A stretch of DNA of 64,000 bases from Sorex araneus (GCF_027595985.1 NC_073303.1:362194517-362258516), one strand, 5' to 3'; positions 22,684 through 33,782 are shown, counted from the stretch's first letter. The notes: generated by a model not told the origin, from the letters alone. Numbers and translations: made by a program.

Positions 22684-22856
22684 GATGGGACTGGAGAGAG
22701 AGTTCAGCAGGTAGGGAGCTTGCCTGCATGTGACAGTTGTGGGTCGGATCCCAGGTACCCCAGATAGTCCTGAGCCCACCAGGAGTGATCCCTGAACGCA
22801 GAGCCAGAGGTAAGCCCTGAGCATCACTGTGTGGCCCAAACAAATACACAAAAGAA
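22684..22856 (+). mobile_element. SOR-type SINE
   Basis: GATGGGACTGGAGAGAGAGTTCAG through GAGCATCACTGTGTGGCCC. Confidence 0.87.
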
Positions 22857-23004
22857 CAAAGCTGAACAAGAAAGTTGTAGTGCAATGGCAACTGGTACGA
22901 AATACGCTTTACATCAGATCACCATAAGAAAGTATGGTATGCACACACACTAGAGAGCTACCCAGTTAGGAAAAAAAAAGGATAAGCTTTTGTGATTGCT
23001 ACAC

Positions 23005-23290
23005 TTGGATAGAACTTTAAGGGGGTCATTTAAGCAAAGTGAGTCAGAGGGAGAACAATGTTGAATGGTCTTACTCACATATGGTATCTACAGAAGCAAA
23101 GGAAGGGACTGGACAGAGTCCAGTGAAAACAAACCCCCTGACAATAGAACTGAGGTTGGAGTAGGGAGGGGAACGGCAGAGACAGGAAGAGAACCCAAGC
23201 CAGTGTTGGGGGGCTTTTGGTCTTCCACTGGTGAAGAAAGTGAAGCACAGCCAAAGCATAAACATTAACCCTACCGTAAGTCATGTTACC
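23005..23290 (+). mobile_element. LINE-1 3' region fragment, probable
   Basis: AGCAAAGTGAGTCAGAGGGA, TCTTACTCACATATGGTATC and AAGCAAAGGAAGGGACTGG resemble the ..GTCAGA..ATGATTTCACTTATATG.. stretch of L1 3' regions. Confidence 0.55.
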
Positions 23291-23327
23291 TCCACAGTAA
23301 GAAAATTTCATTTAAAAAATAGCAAAT

Positions 23328-23520
23328 AGGGCCAGAAAGGTAATACAGTGGGCAAGGTTCTGAGCTTGCTGACCCGGATTCAATCCTTTGAGCCCCATGT
23401 GGTCCCCCTGAATCCAGCTAAGAGTGATCCCTGAGCATAGAGCCAGAAGTAAGTCCAGAGCACCACCAGGTGTGACCTCCCTCCCCCCCACCCCCCCCAC
23501 ACACCACCAAAATAAAAAAG
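23328..23520 (+). mobile_element. SINE, diverged, CCCCA-rich tail
   Basis: GGGCCAGAAAGGTAATACAG, CTGACCCGGATTCAATCC and GCACCACCAGGTGTGACC. Confidence 0.8.
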
Positions 23521-23532
23521 AGAGTAAAAAGA

Positions 23533-23680
23533 GGTAAGGTACTGTGGCCAAGGTAATGTGGCCAATCCTAGTTCAATCCCCAACACCACATCATGGTCCC
23601 CTGAACCCCACCAGGGGTGACTCCTCAGCACAAAGCCAAGAGTAGACCCTGAGCACTGCTGGGTGTGCCCTCCTAATAAA
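23533..23680 (+). mobile_element. SINE, 5'-truncated
   Basis: CCTAGTTCAATCCCCAACACC and GAGCACTGCTGGGTGTGCCC; directly follows another SINE. Confidence 0.72.
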
Positions 23681-23711
23681 TATGAGCCCCATTAATCATA
23701 AAATTGTTTTT

Positions 23712-24232
23712 TGGTTTTTATTTATCTAGTTATTTATTGAATCACCATGAGAACAGTTACAAAGCTTTCATGTTTGAGTCTCAGTCATACAATGATCAAA
23801 CACCCATCCCTTCTTCACCAGTGCACATTTTCCACCATCAAACCCCCATCCCACCCCTACCCCTACCTGTGTGGCAGATCATTTCCACATTACTCTTTCT
23901 ACTTTGATTATGGGCTGGAGCGATAGCACAGTGGTTGGGCGTTCGCCTTTCACGCGGCTGACCCATGTTCGATTCCTCCGGCCCTCTCAGAGAACCCGGC
24001 AAGCTACTGAGAGTATCAAGCCCGCACGGCAGAGCCTGGCAAGCTACCCATGCGTATTGGATATGCCAAAAACAGTAACAATAAGTCTCTCAATGAGAGA
24101 TGTTACTGGTGCCCACTCGAACAAATCAATGAGCAACGGGATGACAGACAGACAGATTTTGATTACATTCACTATTTCAACACCAGTCCCACCATTATTA
24201 TTTGGAATTTTCCCCCAACACTCAGACCTGCG
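23712..24232 (-). mobile_element. shrew LINE-1-like 3' end split by a SINE
   Basis: The left part (ATTGAATCACCATGAGAACA..CAGTGCACATTTTCCACC) and the right part (TTTTGATTACATTCACTATT..GGAATTTTCCCCC) join in register with the uninterrupted copy at 538-790 once the SINE at 23911-24157 and one target repeat are removed. Confidence 0.82.
23911..24157 (+). mobile_element. long-variant SINE nested in a LINE
   Basis: Plus-strand copy (GGGCTGGAGCGATAGCACAG to AGCAACGGGATGACAGACAG) flanked by direct repeats TTTGATTA at 23903-23910 and 24158-24165. Confidence 0.95.
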
Positions 24233-24343
24233 AAAAGGTAACTTTAGACAATTTCTGTTGCATTACTGGTTACGAGTAGCATATGATGTTATGCAGGAGT
24301 GGCCGTACAATGTTGGAATTCTAAAATTTTAATAATTAGGGTC

Positions 24344-24470
24344 TGGAGAGATTTCTACCAAGAGCTGCTCGGTTCTGAGATGTTTGTGTGTCTCTGGGAT
24401 CATGGCCGTTAAGGAGATTAATAAGTAGCCAGGGCGCAGTTCGTGGGCGTCATCTCAGCGTCCTGTTGGG
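24344..24470 (+). repeat. unidentified GC-rich dispersed repeat, copy 2
   Basis: GAGAGATTTCTACCAAGAGC, TGCTCGGTTC, ATCATGGCCG, GGGCGCAG and GCGTCATCTCAGCG; same order as 975-1100. Confidence 0.55.
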
Positions 24471-24654
24471 GCGGGGGAGGAGAAGGGTCAGCAACTTCCC
24501 TATCCCATGAGGCCTGGAGTGTGCCGTCACTGCTGGCCCGTGCCTGGGTTTTCCAATGGGTTCTGGAAGATGGTGGCCGCCGGGATTCCCAGGGAACAGG
24601 CGGAGAGACAGCACCTGCTCCCGTCTGGAAGGGCCCGGAGAAGGTGGCCTAATG

Positions 24655-24745
24655 CAAAGTCCAGAGGCATTTCCGCCAAGAGCCACTCGGTGCCAAGATT
24701 CGTTTGTGTGTCTTTCTCTAATCATAAAATTCTTAAAAATAAATA
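24655..24745 (+). repeat. unidentified GC-rich dispersed repeat, copy 3 (partial)
   Basis: CATTTCCGCCAAGAGCCACT..CGGTGCCAAGATTCGTTTGT matches the first about 55 bp of the copy 300 bp upstream, including TTTGTGTGTCT. Confidence 0.55.
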
Positions 24746-24821
24746 CGATCATTGTATGATCAATGGAAAGAATGCCTGATAATAACTAGTGTCTGCTATG
24801 AAAACATTTTCCATAAGGTGC

Positions 24822-24925
24822 CTGGGATGTTGCTCAGTTGCTCAGCACATGCCTCCAACACGCCTTGCACATGCAAGGCCCTGGATTTGATACTGAGCAC
24901 CATAGCATCTCTGAATACCCAGAAC
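24822..24925 (+). mobile_element. tRNA-Ala-like SINE
   Basis: GCCTGGGATGTTGCTCAG, GCAAGGCCCTGGATTTGATACTGAGCACC (broken here to note the damaged B box). Confidence 0.5.
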
Positions 24926-24971
24926 CCAGCCCCTGCAGTTATAGCCCCCCACAAGAACTTTTTTTAAAAAT

Positions 24972-25130
24972 TAGCTGGAGAGATAATACAGCAGGTAAGG
25001 TGCTTGCCTTGCAAGCAGCTGACCAGGGTTCAATCATTGGCACCCCACGTGGTCCCCCAAGCACCACCACTTCAGTGATCCCTGAGTGCAGAGTGAGGAG
25101 TAAGCTCTGGTGGAGCCCCAAAGCAGCAAA
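24972..25130 (+). mobile_element. SOR-type SINE
   Basis: TAGCTGGAGAGATAATACAG through GAGTAAGCTCTGG; the distal tail is altered. Confidence 0.85.
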
Positions 25131-25296
25131 ACAGGCGCATATGCTGCCCGAGCCCAGGTGTTGCTTGTGTCCATGTGGCCAAACACATGTGGCACCCGAG
25201 TGTGGCATCCGCGTCTTCCCTCTTCAGATGTGTAATTTCATGCCTTCACAGCTAGTGCTAATGTGTGTAAGGGCTCTCTCTGTCTTTGGAACATGT

Positions 25297-25448
<152 letters not shown>

Positions 25449-25459
25449 ACCAGACACTG

Positions 25460-25668
25460 AGAGCTCATCATATTTGGCCCATTATCTACTTTCGGCACAG
25501 CCATAATGCCCAAGAGTAGAGAGAGAGTATGGAAAGTATTGTCTGCCATGGAGGCAGGGGGAGGGTAGGAAAATGGGGGTGTATACCGGGGATATTGGTG
25601 TTGGGGAATATGCACTGGTGGAGGGATGAGTGCAAAAAACCCACTCCAAATAAAATGTATTTTAAAAA
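25460..25668 (+). mobile_element. shrew LINE-1-like 3' end
   Basis: GTAGAGAGAGAGTATGG, TGTATACCGGGGATATTGGT, ATATGCACTGGTGGAGGG, and AAATAAAATG at the end. Confidence 0.68.
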
Positions 25669-25670
25669 AA

Positions 25671-25832
25671 TGGGGGCTGGAGTAATAGTACAGCGGTTAG
25701 GGCATTTGCCTTGCAGGAGGCTGACCTGGGTTCGATCTCCGGCACTACCAGGAGTCATTCCTGAGTGCAGAGCGAGAAGTGACCCCTGAGCATCGCTGGG
25801 TATGACCCAAAAAGCAAAAAAAAAAAAAGAGA
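25671..25832 (+). mobile_element. SOR-type SINE in a LINE tail
   Basis: GGGGGCTGGAGTAATAGTACAG through GGGTATGACCCAAAAAGC and poly(A). It begins immediately after the LINE A-tail. Confidence 0.92.
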
Positions 25833-25834
25833 AA

Positions 25835-26450
25835 AATATTTTTTTAAATAATAATTTTTTTAAAAGCCTTCTCAGGAAGTGTATAGTAAAGAACGTGGCC
25901 CTGTGGAAGGAGAAGCCAGGCCTTGCCCTCTGCTTCTGAGAGATCATCAATACCTTATCAGTGCTCGGGGTGGGCCAGTACTACCAGATCTTCTGTGAAC
26001 CAGCAGCACCCAGCAGTCTTGAGTGGTGGGGTAGGGCAGGCCGGGGTGCCATGTGGACCCATCATGGCAGTTACCTGAGCCAGAAGATCACGCAGAAGCA
26101 GAGATGTTGCCTTGGCAGCCTGTACCGGGGAGCTGTCACCCCTCATCTTCTCTTTTCCTACTTCTAAAGGAATTTCCTGATGATTAAATCACTGGAGATG
26201 GATCTTTCTGTTGCTTGTAGCTGCCAGTACGTGGCAAGCAGAAATGGCTCCTCAACAATGCCCAACCTCTAATTCCCACCCAGAAAACAGAAACACCCCA
26301 GGGTCCATGTCCGTAGAGATATTGCAGATGCATAAGGCTGGAGACCTGAAATCGGGGATATTACAGATACATAAAGGCAGCAGACTGAAATCAGAAAGAT
26401 CATCCTGTACTCTGGGTGGACAAATCTCCATCAAGCTGCTTCTGAACACA
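25835..26450. other. intergenic unique block
   Basis: No recognised repeat. Short open frames on both strands match nothing I know. Confidence 0.45.
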
Positions 26451-26457
26451 GAGAATT

Positions 26458-26600
26458 TGAAGAGGTTACAGTACAGTGGGGAGGGTATTTGCCTTACATG
26501 CAGAAAATCCTGGTTTCATCCCCAGCACCCCATATCCTGAGCCTGCCAGGAGTGATCCCTAAGCAGTACCATGTTTGGCCCCAAAACACAACAACAAAAA
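26458..26600 (+). mobile_element. SINE, diverged
   Basis: ACAGTGGGGAGGGTATTTGCC, TCATCCCCAGCACCCCATATC and CAACAAAAAAGC tail. Confidence 0.72.
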
Positions 26601-26699
26601 AGCAGCAAATTTCTGGATGCACATGAAGGAAAGGGAAGATCAGAGATAGAAAGCACAGGAAGGGAGAAAGCACAGGAAGGGTTTGATCCGCTCTGGTGG

Positions 26700-26832
26700 G
26701 CTTGGAAGACACAGGGTGTCAGTGTGTGAGCTTTGCATGTCTGACCCCCAGCACTGCACAGTCCCTGGAGCACCACCAAGAGCAACTCTTGCGTACCACA
26801 CTGGGAGTAATCCCTGAGCACTACCAGGGGAG
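26700..26832 (+). mobile_element. SINE, strongly diverged
   Basis: GACCCCCAGCACTGCACAGTC and CTGGGAGTAATCCCTGAGCAC; the head is barely visible. Confidence 0.5.
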
Positions 26833-26932
26833 CCCAAACACCAAGGAAGTAAGACAAGCCAGGGAAAACCAACTTCCCCTAGAAGCTGACAGCCCCTTTG
26901 AAAATGGGTCCTTAGAAAACGGGGTCTTCAGG

Positions 26933-27129
26933 GGCCGGAGCGATAGCACAGCGGGTAGGGCGTTTGCCTTGCATGTGGCCAACCCGAGTTCGATTCCCAG
27001 CATCCCATATGGTCACCCAAGCACCGCCAGGAGTAATTCCTGAGTGCATGAGCCAGGAGTATCCCTTGTCCCTTGTGCATCGCCGAGTGTGACCCAAAAA
27101 GCAAAAAAATAAAATAAAATAAAAAAGAA
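26933..27129 (+). mobile_element. SOR-type SINE, little diverged
   Basis: GGGGCCGGAGCGATAGCACA to GAGTGTGACCCAAAAAGC plus an AAAAT tail. The near-repeat GAAAACGGGGTCTTCA / GAAAATAGGGTCTTCA flanks it as a 16-bp target duplication with two changes. Confidence 0.95.
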
Positions 27130-27282
27130 AATAGGGTCTTCAGTCCTACAATCACACACATTTGAAATCTGCCATCAACTCAGGTGCATCTGGAAGCAGA
27201 AATGCTCTGAGAGCCTCCAGAGAAAATTGGTCCACACCTTCATTTCTTTATCTTCTGGGCAGTGGAAGCAAACTGGGTTTGG

Positions 27283-27441
27283 GGGTCATATACGGGCAGT
27301 GCTCAGGGGCTATTTCTGGTTCTGTGTTCAGGAGTGAGGTTCAGACAGTGCTCAGGACACCACATATGGTTCTAGGGATTTGAACCCGGGTCAGCTGCAT
27401 GCAAGTCCAGTGCCTTAGCTCCTGTACGAACTATCCAGCCC
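27283..27441 (-). mobile_element. SINE
   Basis: GGCAGTGCTCAGGGGCTATT, TTGAACCCGGGTCAGCTGC and ACGAACTATCCAGCCC. Confidence 0.78.
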
Positions 27442-27471
27442 ACCACATTCATTTCACCCCTGGGAGGTTTT

Positions 27472-27625
27472 ATTTAGGGGCTACCCCCAGCTGTCAGGCT
27501 TACTCCTGACTTTACACTCAGGAGTAAGTGGCCAGGCCTGGCTGGCCATAGGGGGCGCTGTGGGGTGAATCCCAGTTGGCCACAGGCAAGGCAGTGCCCG
27601 ACCCGCTGTGCTACCCCTCTGGACT
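27472..27625 (-). mobile_element. SINE
   Basis: CAGCTGTCAGGCTTACTCC, GAATCCCAGTTGGCCACAGG and GTGCTACCCCTCTGG. Confidence 0.72.
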
Positions 27626-28011
27626 TGCTGTGAGACTCAAATGCAGAAAGAGTTCAGTGTCACCAAACAAGGATTTCTGAGCCACAGCAATAGAAAATAA
27701 ATGGATGCTGTTTTAAGTAAAATCTGTGGTCCTTTGTTAGATCAGCAATAGAAAACTAGTAAGAATGTCTGGACTGATTCAAGATTTTAGATGGAGCCAA
27801 ACCCAGAGGAAATAAATTCATGAGCCCAGATCACAGAGGTGTGTTTACCAGGGGGAAAGGGGAGTCGCAGTGGGGAGGGGCCTACTGGCAGTGGCGGGGT
27901 GATGTTGGCCCTTTGGCGGAGGCTGCACTTTGGTGATATGATGATGCATAAATTTAACCCCTAAAACATATACTTGTGTAAATAATGTTATTGCAATGAA
28001 AACCCTTCACA

Positions 28012-28105
28012 TTGGGATGGGGGTGTGGCTCAGAGACCAGGTAAGGGCCTTGCATGTGTGAGGTCCTGGGTTCAGAGATGCCAAAAATCAAATTAAATAA
28101 GTAAA
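28012..28105 (+). mobile_element. tRNA-Ala-like SINE
   Basis: GGGATGGGGGTGTGGCTCAG, GGGCCTTGCATGTGTGAGGT and CCTGGGTTCAGAGATGCC, then AAATTAAAT tail. Together with 18680, 19590, 24822 and 48333 it defines a third tRNA-derived family. Confidence 0.6.
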
Positions 28106-28489
28106 CATCTTAGTAGGGAACTTAGTGGTTACAGGCAAGGTGCATAGATCAAGAGCCAGAAATATGGGAAGTTCAGAATCTGGGTCCCGAAAAATAGAAA
28201 CCCGGCTGGAAAGGTTATACAGAACATCAGAGCATGAGGCAGATCTGCTGGCAACATTCGAAATGAAATGCAGCTGGGGACAGGGAGGACAGGAGAGCAG
28301 CGAGAAGTCCCTGTGGTGGTTCAGGCTTTGTCTACGGTGGTCCAAACAGGGCCCGCCAATGCCTGCACGTGGGCAGCAAATGAAACCCTGACAAAGGCCG
28401 ACAGGCCCTCTGGTGACTGAGATCAGTGGTCCAAGTGGTAAGTAAAATGTGGGCATGTGACAGTTGGTGGATAGTAACTTTAAAGAGTG

Positions 28490-28714
28490 GGGAGCCAGAG
28501 AGATAGTACAGGGATTAAGGTGCTTGCTTTAGGAGGATCAGTCCACAGTTGGAAGCCGCCCCAAGTGTTGGGGGAGAAGGCAATTGGGATAGACAAGGGA
28601 CCACTATGACAGAGATAGTTGGAAATGATCACTGAGTAGGAACTGTGCTGAAAGGAGATAAAAGAGCAAATATAATAACCTCTCACCATCTGTGTTGCAG
28701 ACCACAGTGCCCAG

Positions 28715-28812
<98 letters not shown>

Positions 28813-29062
28813 AGGGAGGGAGGGAGAGAGAGAGGGGAGCTGGGGATAGGGAGGGAGAGACAGAGACAGAGAGAGACAGAGGAGGAAATAGAGGCACAGA
28901 GGCACAGGGACAGGCTAGGTGAGGGGGAGTAGCTGGAAGGAAATTGGGATCACTGGTGGTGGCCAATGGACACTGGTGGAAGGATGGGTATTTATTGGGT
29001 CATTGCATTGCAACTGTGTATCTCACGGTGACTCAATTTTAAAAAGTTAAAAAAAATTAAAA
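28490..29062 (+). mobile_element. shrew LINE-1-like 3' end with expanded GA tract
   Basis: A truncated SINE-like head at 28490-28540 leads into GGAAGCCGCCCC (also at 15193), the GA array, ATGGACACTGGTGGAAGGAT, and CACGGTGACTCAATTTT. It is the longest member of the family here because of the array. Confidence 0.7.
28717..28920. repeat. (GA)n array with GGGA and degenerate flank
   Basis: About 45 perfect GA units to 28806, then GGGA units and imperfect purine sequence. The site corresponds to the GAGAGAGAGC seed of other family members. Confidence 0.97.
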
Positions 29063-29205
29063 ATGCTTGGCTTTGCATATCCTTGACCCCAATTCCATGC
29101 CTGGTATCACATACGATCCCCCAGATACCGCTAGGAGCATCCCCTGAGCACAGAGCCAGGAGCAGCTCCTGATCACCATCTGTTGTGACACAAACAAAAA
29201 GAAAA
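29063..29205 (+). mobile_element. SINE, 5'-truncated
   Basis: CTTGACCCCAATTCCATGCC, GAGCACAGAGCCAGGAGC and CATCTGTTGTGACAC. Confidence 0.65.
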
Positions 29206-29209
29206 CAAA

Positions 29210-30200
29210 TGCTGGGGAAAGCCTGGTTATACCCCTGGAAAGGTGCGTCATCATAAACCCCCCTAGGGTGCCAACAGGCTGGGACGCCTCTTGATCTCCA
29301 GGTGGCAGTGAGGGATGTGCCTCAACCCAGGCCTTGCAGGAGGAAGACCCAGGGTTCGATGCTCTAAATCGCAAAAATGAAACATGAACCCCAGCTGAGA
29401 AGCCCTGCCCTGAAGTACTGGTTTCCAGACCCTTAAGAGTAAACTGCCTCCCAATTTTGCCTGCTCCCAATTTTGCCTCCCAAAACCTTCCGTCCCAATT
29501 CTAAGAATATTTGCTTATAAACTAGATCTGTGGGCTACTCTATGGATGTTATCTGCTCAACAAAACACTCAAGAAGTAAAATTACAAAAGGCTGAAAGCT
29601 ATTTGTCCACCCCCCAATGAATGCCTTTAAGATGCTTTATCGGTCCCCCTTTATCCAGGAAGTAACACCTCCCCTCCCCCCATTCCCTGTATTGGGCCCA
29701 GCTGCATTTTACTGCCAGACTTTCGAAGGTAAGTTCACGAAGCCAGAAGGTGAAAGTAAATGTGAACCCACAGATAAAAATAACTCCTGACATTCCAGGG
29801 AGTCGCATCCCTGTGCACCTTTTCTAAAAGATAACTGACCTTGGAAAAGATTGCTCAGCACCAGAGTTCACACATGACAGAACAGGGTTTCAGATGAAGA
29901 ATCTCTTGGCTTTCTTGGCTTCCCTAAGTACGAGACCCGGCCTCACTCTAACAGGCAGATCGAACTGTGTTGCTCTCTGTCACAGCAAGAAAGGCCACTT
30001 AGACCTGAGGGAGAAGCAGCGGCTTGGAAGGCTCCTTGGGGTTCTAGAAACAAAAGACACATCCCCTCTCTGCACCTTCCTGACCTACGCCAGTTACCTT
30101 GTCCGGTTCAAGACGTAAATGGGACATCAACCAGTATGTGTCTACGACTTGGCTTAAACGGACATTACGAATCAAACAGGGAGCCAGCAGAAATAAAAGC
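29210..30200. other. intergenic unique block
   Basis: Contains a short tandem duplication of CCCAATTTTGCCT at 29449-29482; otherwise nothing recognised. Confidence 0.5.
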
Positions 30201-30206
30201 GTCCCA

Positions 30207-30372
30207 CAGGGCTGCAGAGACACAAGGGTGAAGGCACTTGCCTTGCGGGCGGCCGACCCTGGTTTGATCCTTGACTCTGCATGATCCCTCAAACCGCACC
30301 AGCAGCAGCCCCCCAGCACAGAGCGGGGAGTAGCCCCCAGCACTGCCACAGCGGCCCAAACATTGCCCCCCC
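30207..30372 (+). mobile_element. SINE with poly(C) interruption
   Basis: CAGGGCTGCAGAGACACAAG, CCCTGGTTTGATCCTTGAC, and a C run at 30366-30375. Confidence 0.75.
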
Positions 30373-30419
30373 CCCCGCCCCTGTAAAAATTGTGTAAATT
30401 GCAAAATGTTTTAAAAGTG

Positions 30420-31225
30420 AAGGAAAAGAACACTTTTGTCTTCCTGTGATAGGAATAAGAGCCGAGTAGTTGAGGTCATTTATATGAAGCGTGTGACTTA
30501 AAGTTGTGACTTAAAGTCTAACCCAAGCACTCGGGCGGACAACCCGCTGCTCCGATTCCTAATCCACTATTCTTCCCGGCCAATCCTGCTGCAGGCCCGT
30601 GTATAGTTTGGACTCCACTGAGGTATAGTTTGTCCAAGGGTCACCTCTGTACCCCAGAAGTGAAGATGGGCAGGAGGAGCTATGACACCACTGGGTGGAT
30701 GCCTCCTGGTTCTCTGTGACGCCTTTCGGTAGTTCCCAGGACACATGGCAGTGGGACAACCACACCACTCTGTCTGGAGCACGTGTCACTGGATAACATC
30801 TGAAAGCTCTGGGGCTCTGAACCCCAGTTTGAAGCCCCCCAGGTCTGGAAAACACTGGCCAGAGATGACCCTCATGAAGTCACCGAAGACTTAACGTTTT
30901 TAAAGCATCAAAATTTATTGCTGTACATTTTCACATAGCATTTCCTATGGAAATACTCATAGTGCAAATATTTATTCTGGACTCTGTAGCATTTGAGATA
31001 ACAAAGCTTTTGGATACCGGTTGCAGTCACTTAAGAAGATCTACATTACTCAAATGACATTATTTTCCAAACCCAAACAAGTTGATAGTCAAAAGAAATT
31101 ATAGAATGTGTTCCCGAGCTCAACTCTAGAACAGCAACAACCCTCCCCCCGCCCCCAGAAACCACTTGGGGACATTCCGTTCCTAGGAAGACATACATCT
31201 TGTATTTCCAAGGGCAAGACTCTTG
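30420..31225. other. unique block, candidate conserved non-coding DNA
   Basis: Repeat-free. The part at about 30890-31080 (AAAATTTATTGCTGTACATT, CATAGCATTTCCTATGG) has a regular, non-repetitive AT-rich texture compatible with a conserved element; unproven. Confidence 0.35.
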
Positions 31226-31380
31226 ATTCACAAATACATTCAACAAGCTCTTGTTGACAAACTGTGACGTGCCAGGCACTGTGCGAGGCTCTGAGGGCAG
31301 GAGACGCCATCTCTGTTTTCACGGGTGCTGCTTAGTCTAAAAGAGAAACAGACATGCAAAAACAGTGCACGATACAGTAA
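31225..31380 (+). mobile_element. LINE-2 3' end (ancient)
   Basis: ACATTCAACAAGCTCTTGTTG, GTGCCAGGCACTGTGCGAGG and GAGAAACAGACATGCAAAAAC follow the L2 3' consensus. Confidence 0.7.
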
Positions 31381-31689
31381 GGGGCTCCCCTGGCGGGGAA
31401 GAGGGCGAAAGAACTTCCGAGCAGAGACACCAGGTACACAGTATCACCGAGGAGTCACCGTGATGCTGAGTCTGGACCAGTGGTCAGAAGCTTGCCATGT
31501 AGATGGGCAGCCAAGGTGGGTTTAGGCAAAGAGACAACAGGTGCCAAGACACGGAGGCCCACCAGGCCCCTCAGAGGAGCAGGGAAAGGGTTTCTTCCTG
31601 AGCCAGGCGGCAGTGGGGACAGTGGTGGGACGAGCAAGGGAAACAGTACCAGGTCCCAACGGACTTTGGAGAATTCTTCCATCTAGTCT

Positions 31690-31860
31690 GTTGAGACACC
31701 GAATGCTTTGTGCTGGCACCAGACTAAACGGGCGCGTTCGATCCTCGCCCCCACGGGGCTTCCATTCTAGCAGACAGAAGGTGCGCCAATAAATAAAACA
31801 GACTGAGACGGAGTTTACAGAGGAAGTAAGCAGTGTGATGAAGCAGGAAATAAAGTGTGA
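31690..31860 (+). mobile_element. LINE-2 3' end, second piece
   Basis: GGGGCTTCCATTCTAGCAG, GCGCCAATAAATAAAACAG and AGTGTGATGAAGCAGG match the end of L2. Confidence 0.65.
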
Positions 31861-31904
31861 AAGGGCGAGAGGGAAGGAGTTGGGGTCGGCCAATAGCAAG
31901 CGCC

Positions 31905-32102
31905 CCTTGAGAGTGATGTCACGCTGCCATCAGCGCACTCACACAGTTCTTGTCCGGTCCTCACAAGCCCATGAGGTAGGTAGCGTTATTCCTATTTCAC
32001 GGAGGGCCAGGCTCCAGGCGATGAAGGAACCGGGCACGCCACACGAATGGCAAAAACTCAGGCTCGAACGCAACTTCTCTTCATTCCCAAGCACTCACTC
32101 TT
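31905..32102 (+). mobile_element. MIR
   Basis: GTCCTCACAAGCCCATGAGG, TAGGTAGCGTTATTCCTATT and GGCTCGAACGCAACTTCT are MIR consensus words. Confidence 0.8.
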
Positions 32103-32104
32103 AA

Positions 32105-33759
32105 AATTTCCTCTGAACTGCGTAACCTGGCAAGGGCAGGGCTCTGAGCAGGTCACTGGGACCTGGGCCCACGCTGTGGAGTCTACAGGAGAGGAAAGGG
32201 AAAGCAAGCCACTAGCCTCGAAGGCGGTGGGGTGCGGGCAACGAGAAGCAAGGGCACGAGGGCCGGTCATAGAACAAGAGCGAGGACATACTGGGGCAAG
32301 GGCAGCATTAGGGACCCTCCCCCCAACTCCCCCCACCAAGCATCTGCCGCAGGCAACTTAATGAGCCAATTGGCTTTTCTCCCAGTCAGGTATGAGCTTG
32401 GGAATACTGTCATCCTGTGGAAGTTAGCTGGAATTGCAGAATGGTCCCCAACCGGATGGCTTTCATACCTTGTTCTCTACTTGAACAGAAATCAAAGTTT
32501 TGTATCTGTATCCACTGCATTTTTGTTTTCACAAATGCACTTTATAAAAAGCATGCATGTTGTGGTTGGAGAGCTTGATAAAAAAAGTATAGGGTCACCA
32601 AGGTGAAGTGACCCAAGCCTGATTACAAATAAAGAATTGGGGACTTTGGGGAGGCTAAGAGAAGCCTTGCAACAGGCATTCTAACTAGTTAGATCATTTC
32701 TTCCAAAGAAATGGACATTCATTTCCCACGCCACCCTCCTCGGCCAGTCTGCTGGGCAGCTGCCCTCACCAACAGTCTCCCATAAATTTGCAAGAATCCA
32801 GGGACACACAGAAAGGAACCTGGCGGCCCAAGGCTTATCGATCATATGTCGAACAGAAACCAGGAAGTCCCCGAGGGTGAACACCTAGGTCGTTTGGCAT
32901 AAAGTCTAGAGAGACAGCAGCCCAAAGCAGTTCATACTGCTTCAACTATTTACTTTCCCTTCCTTGGGAACTGGAGAGGGGTAAGAGGTGGTGCTAACAG
33001 ATGGTACAGGTGACACTCCTAAAGACACCATCACATCTTGGACCACATCCTTGCTGGGTCTCACTCTAAAAGGACTGAGCATTAGGAAGAGGCACATAAA
33101 CCATCCTGCAGAAAAGTCTCTTGCTCTATTTCTCCACATGCACTTCGATTCGCTTACACTCACACTGCTAGCCTCTTTTCCTTGGCATCAGATTATGTTT
33201 GATTTTTAAAACTCATATAATAATTCTAGGCTGTTTTAGGAATTAGACGTCAAGGAATTGAAGGGATAATGTAGTTACACTTATGAGGTTTAACAGAAAG
33301 CAAAACTGTTAACACTTAGGATGCTGGGCCCTGACTATCAAGTGTCACACTCCGGCTCATTAAGCAAGTCTGCCTATAACTCCCCACTTCTGAGGCAAAT
33401 GGTCCAACCCGTACCTACTAACTCAGCAAGCGAGTGGGTAGCAGAAAAATGTAAATATTCCTGAGCAAACAACCAGAGGAGATCTCCAATAACATCGGAA
33501 CAGTATTGGGGCACTGAGCTCATGCCCCCAAAGAGGAAAATAGCTTATTTTTATAGAACTAACAAAAGTACTAGTTACAGGCAATGGTAAACACAATCAC
33601 ACGCTGGACGGTAATTCAGGACTCAGGTGAAAGCAGCGTCACTTCCACACTACCCAGAGACAGACTGCAGAAGTGCCAGCTCTCAGGGATTAGGGCTGGC
33701 CATCGATCAGGAGGGTTCCCGATTGTGTGTGTGCTCTTTAACAGAAAGAATTCCAACCA
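32105..33759. other. unique DNA immediately 3' of MBD2
   Basis: About 1.65 kb without a SINE, unusual for this window. Part of it could belong to an extended MBD2 3' UTR if a more distal poly(A) site is used. No coding features. Confidence 0.45.
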
Positions 33760-33776
33760 GTCTGTGAATATAATCA

Positions 33777-33782
33777 TTTATT
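33777..33782 (-). terminator. candidate distal MBD2 poly(A) signal
   Basis: Minus-strand AATAAA inside AAACAAATAAATGATT. It is the farther of two hexamers in the 3' UTR. The DNA after it is not clearly GU-rich, so use cannot be decided from sequence. Confidence 0.45.

Noticed and set aside
25850..26200. Processed pseudogene suggested by a plus-strand frame around 25961-26167
   Set aside because: I could not match it to any protein and found no tail or flanking repeats.
28717..28806. CRISPR-like or satellite array
   Set aside because: Simple dinucleotide repeats with no spacers; the genome is mammalian.
33585..33720. Extra exon downstream of MBD2
   Set aside because: No convincing acceptor/donor pair or protein words; likely plain 3' flank.
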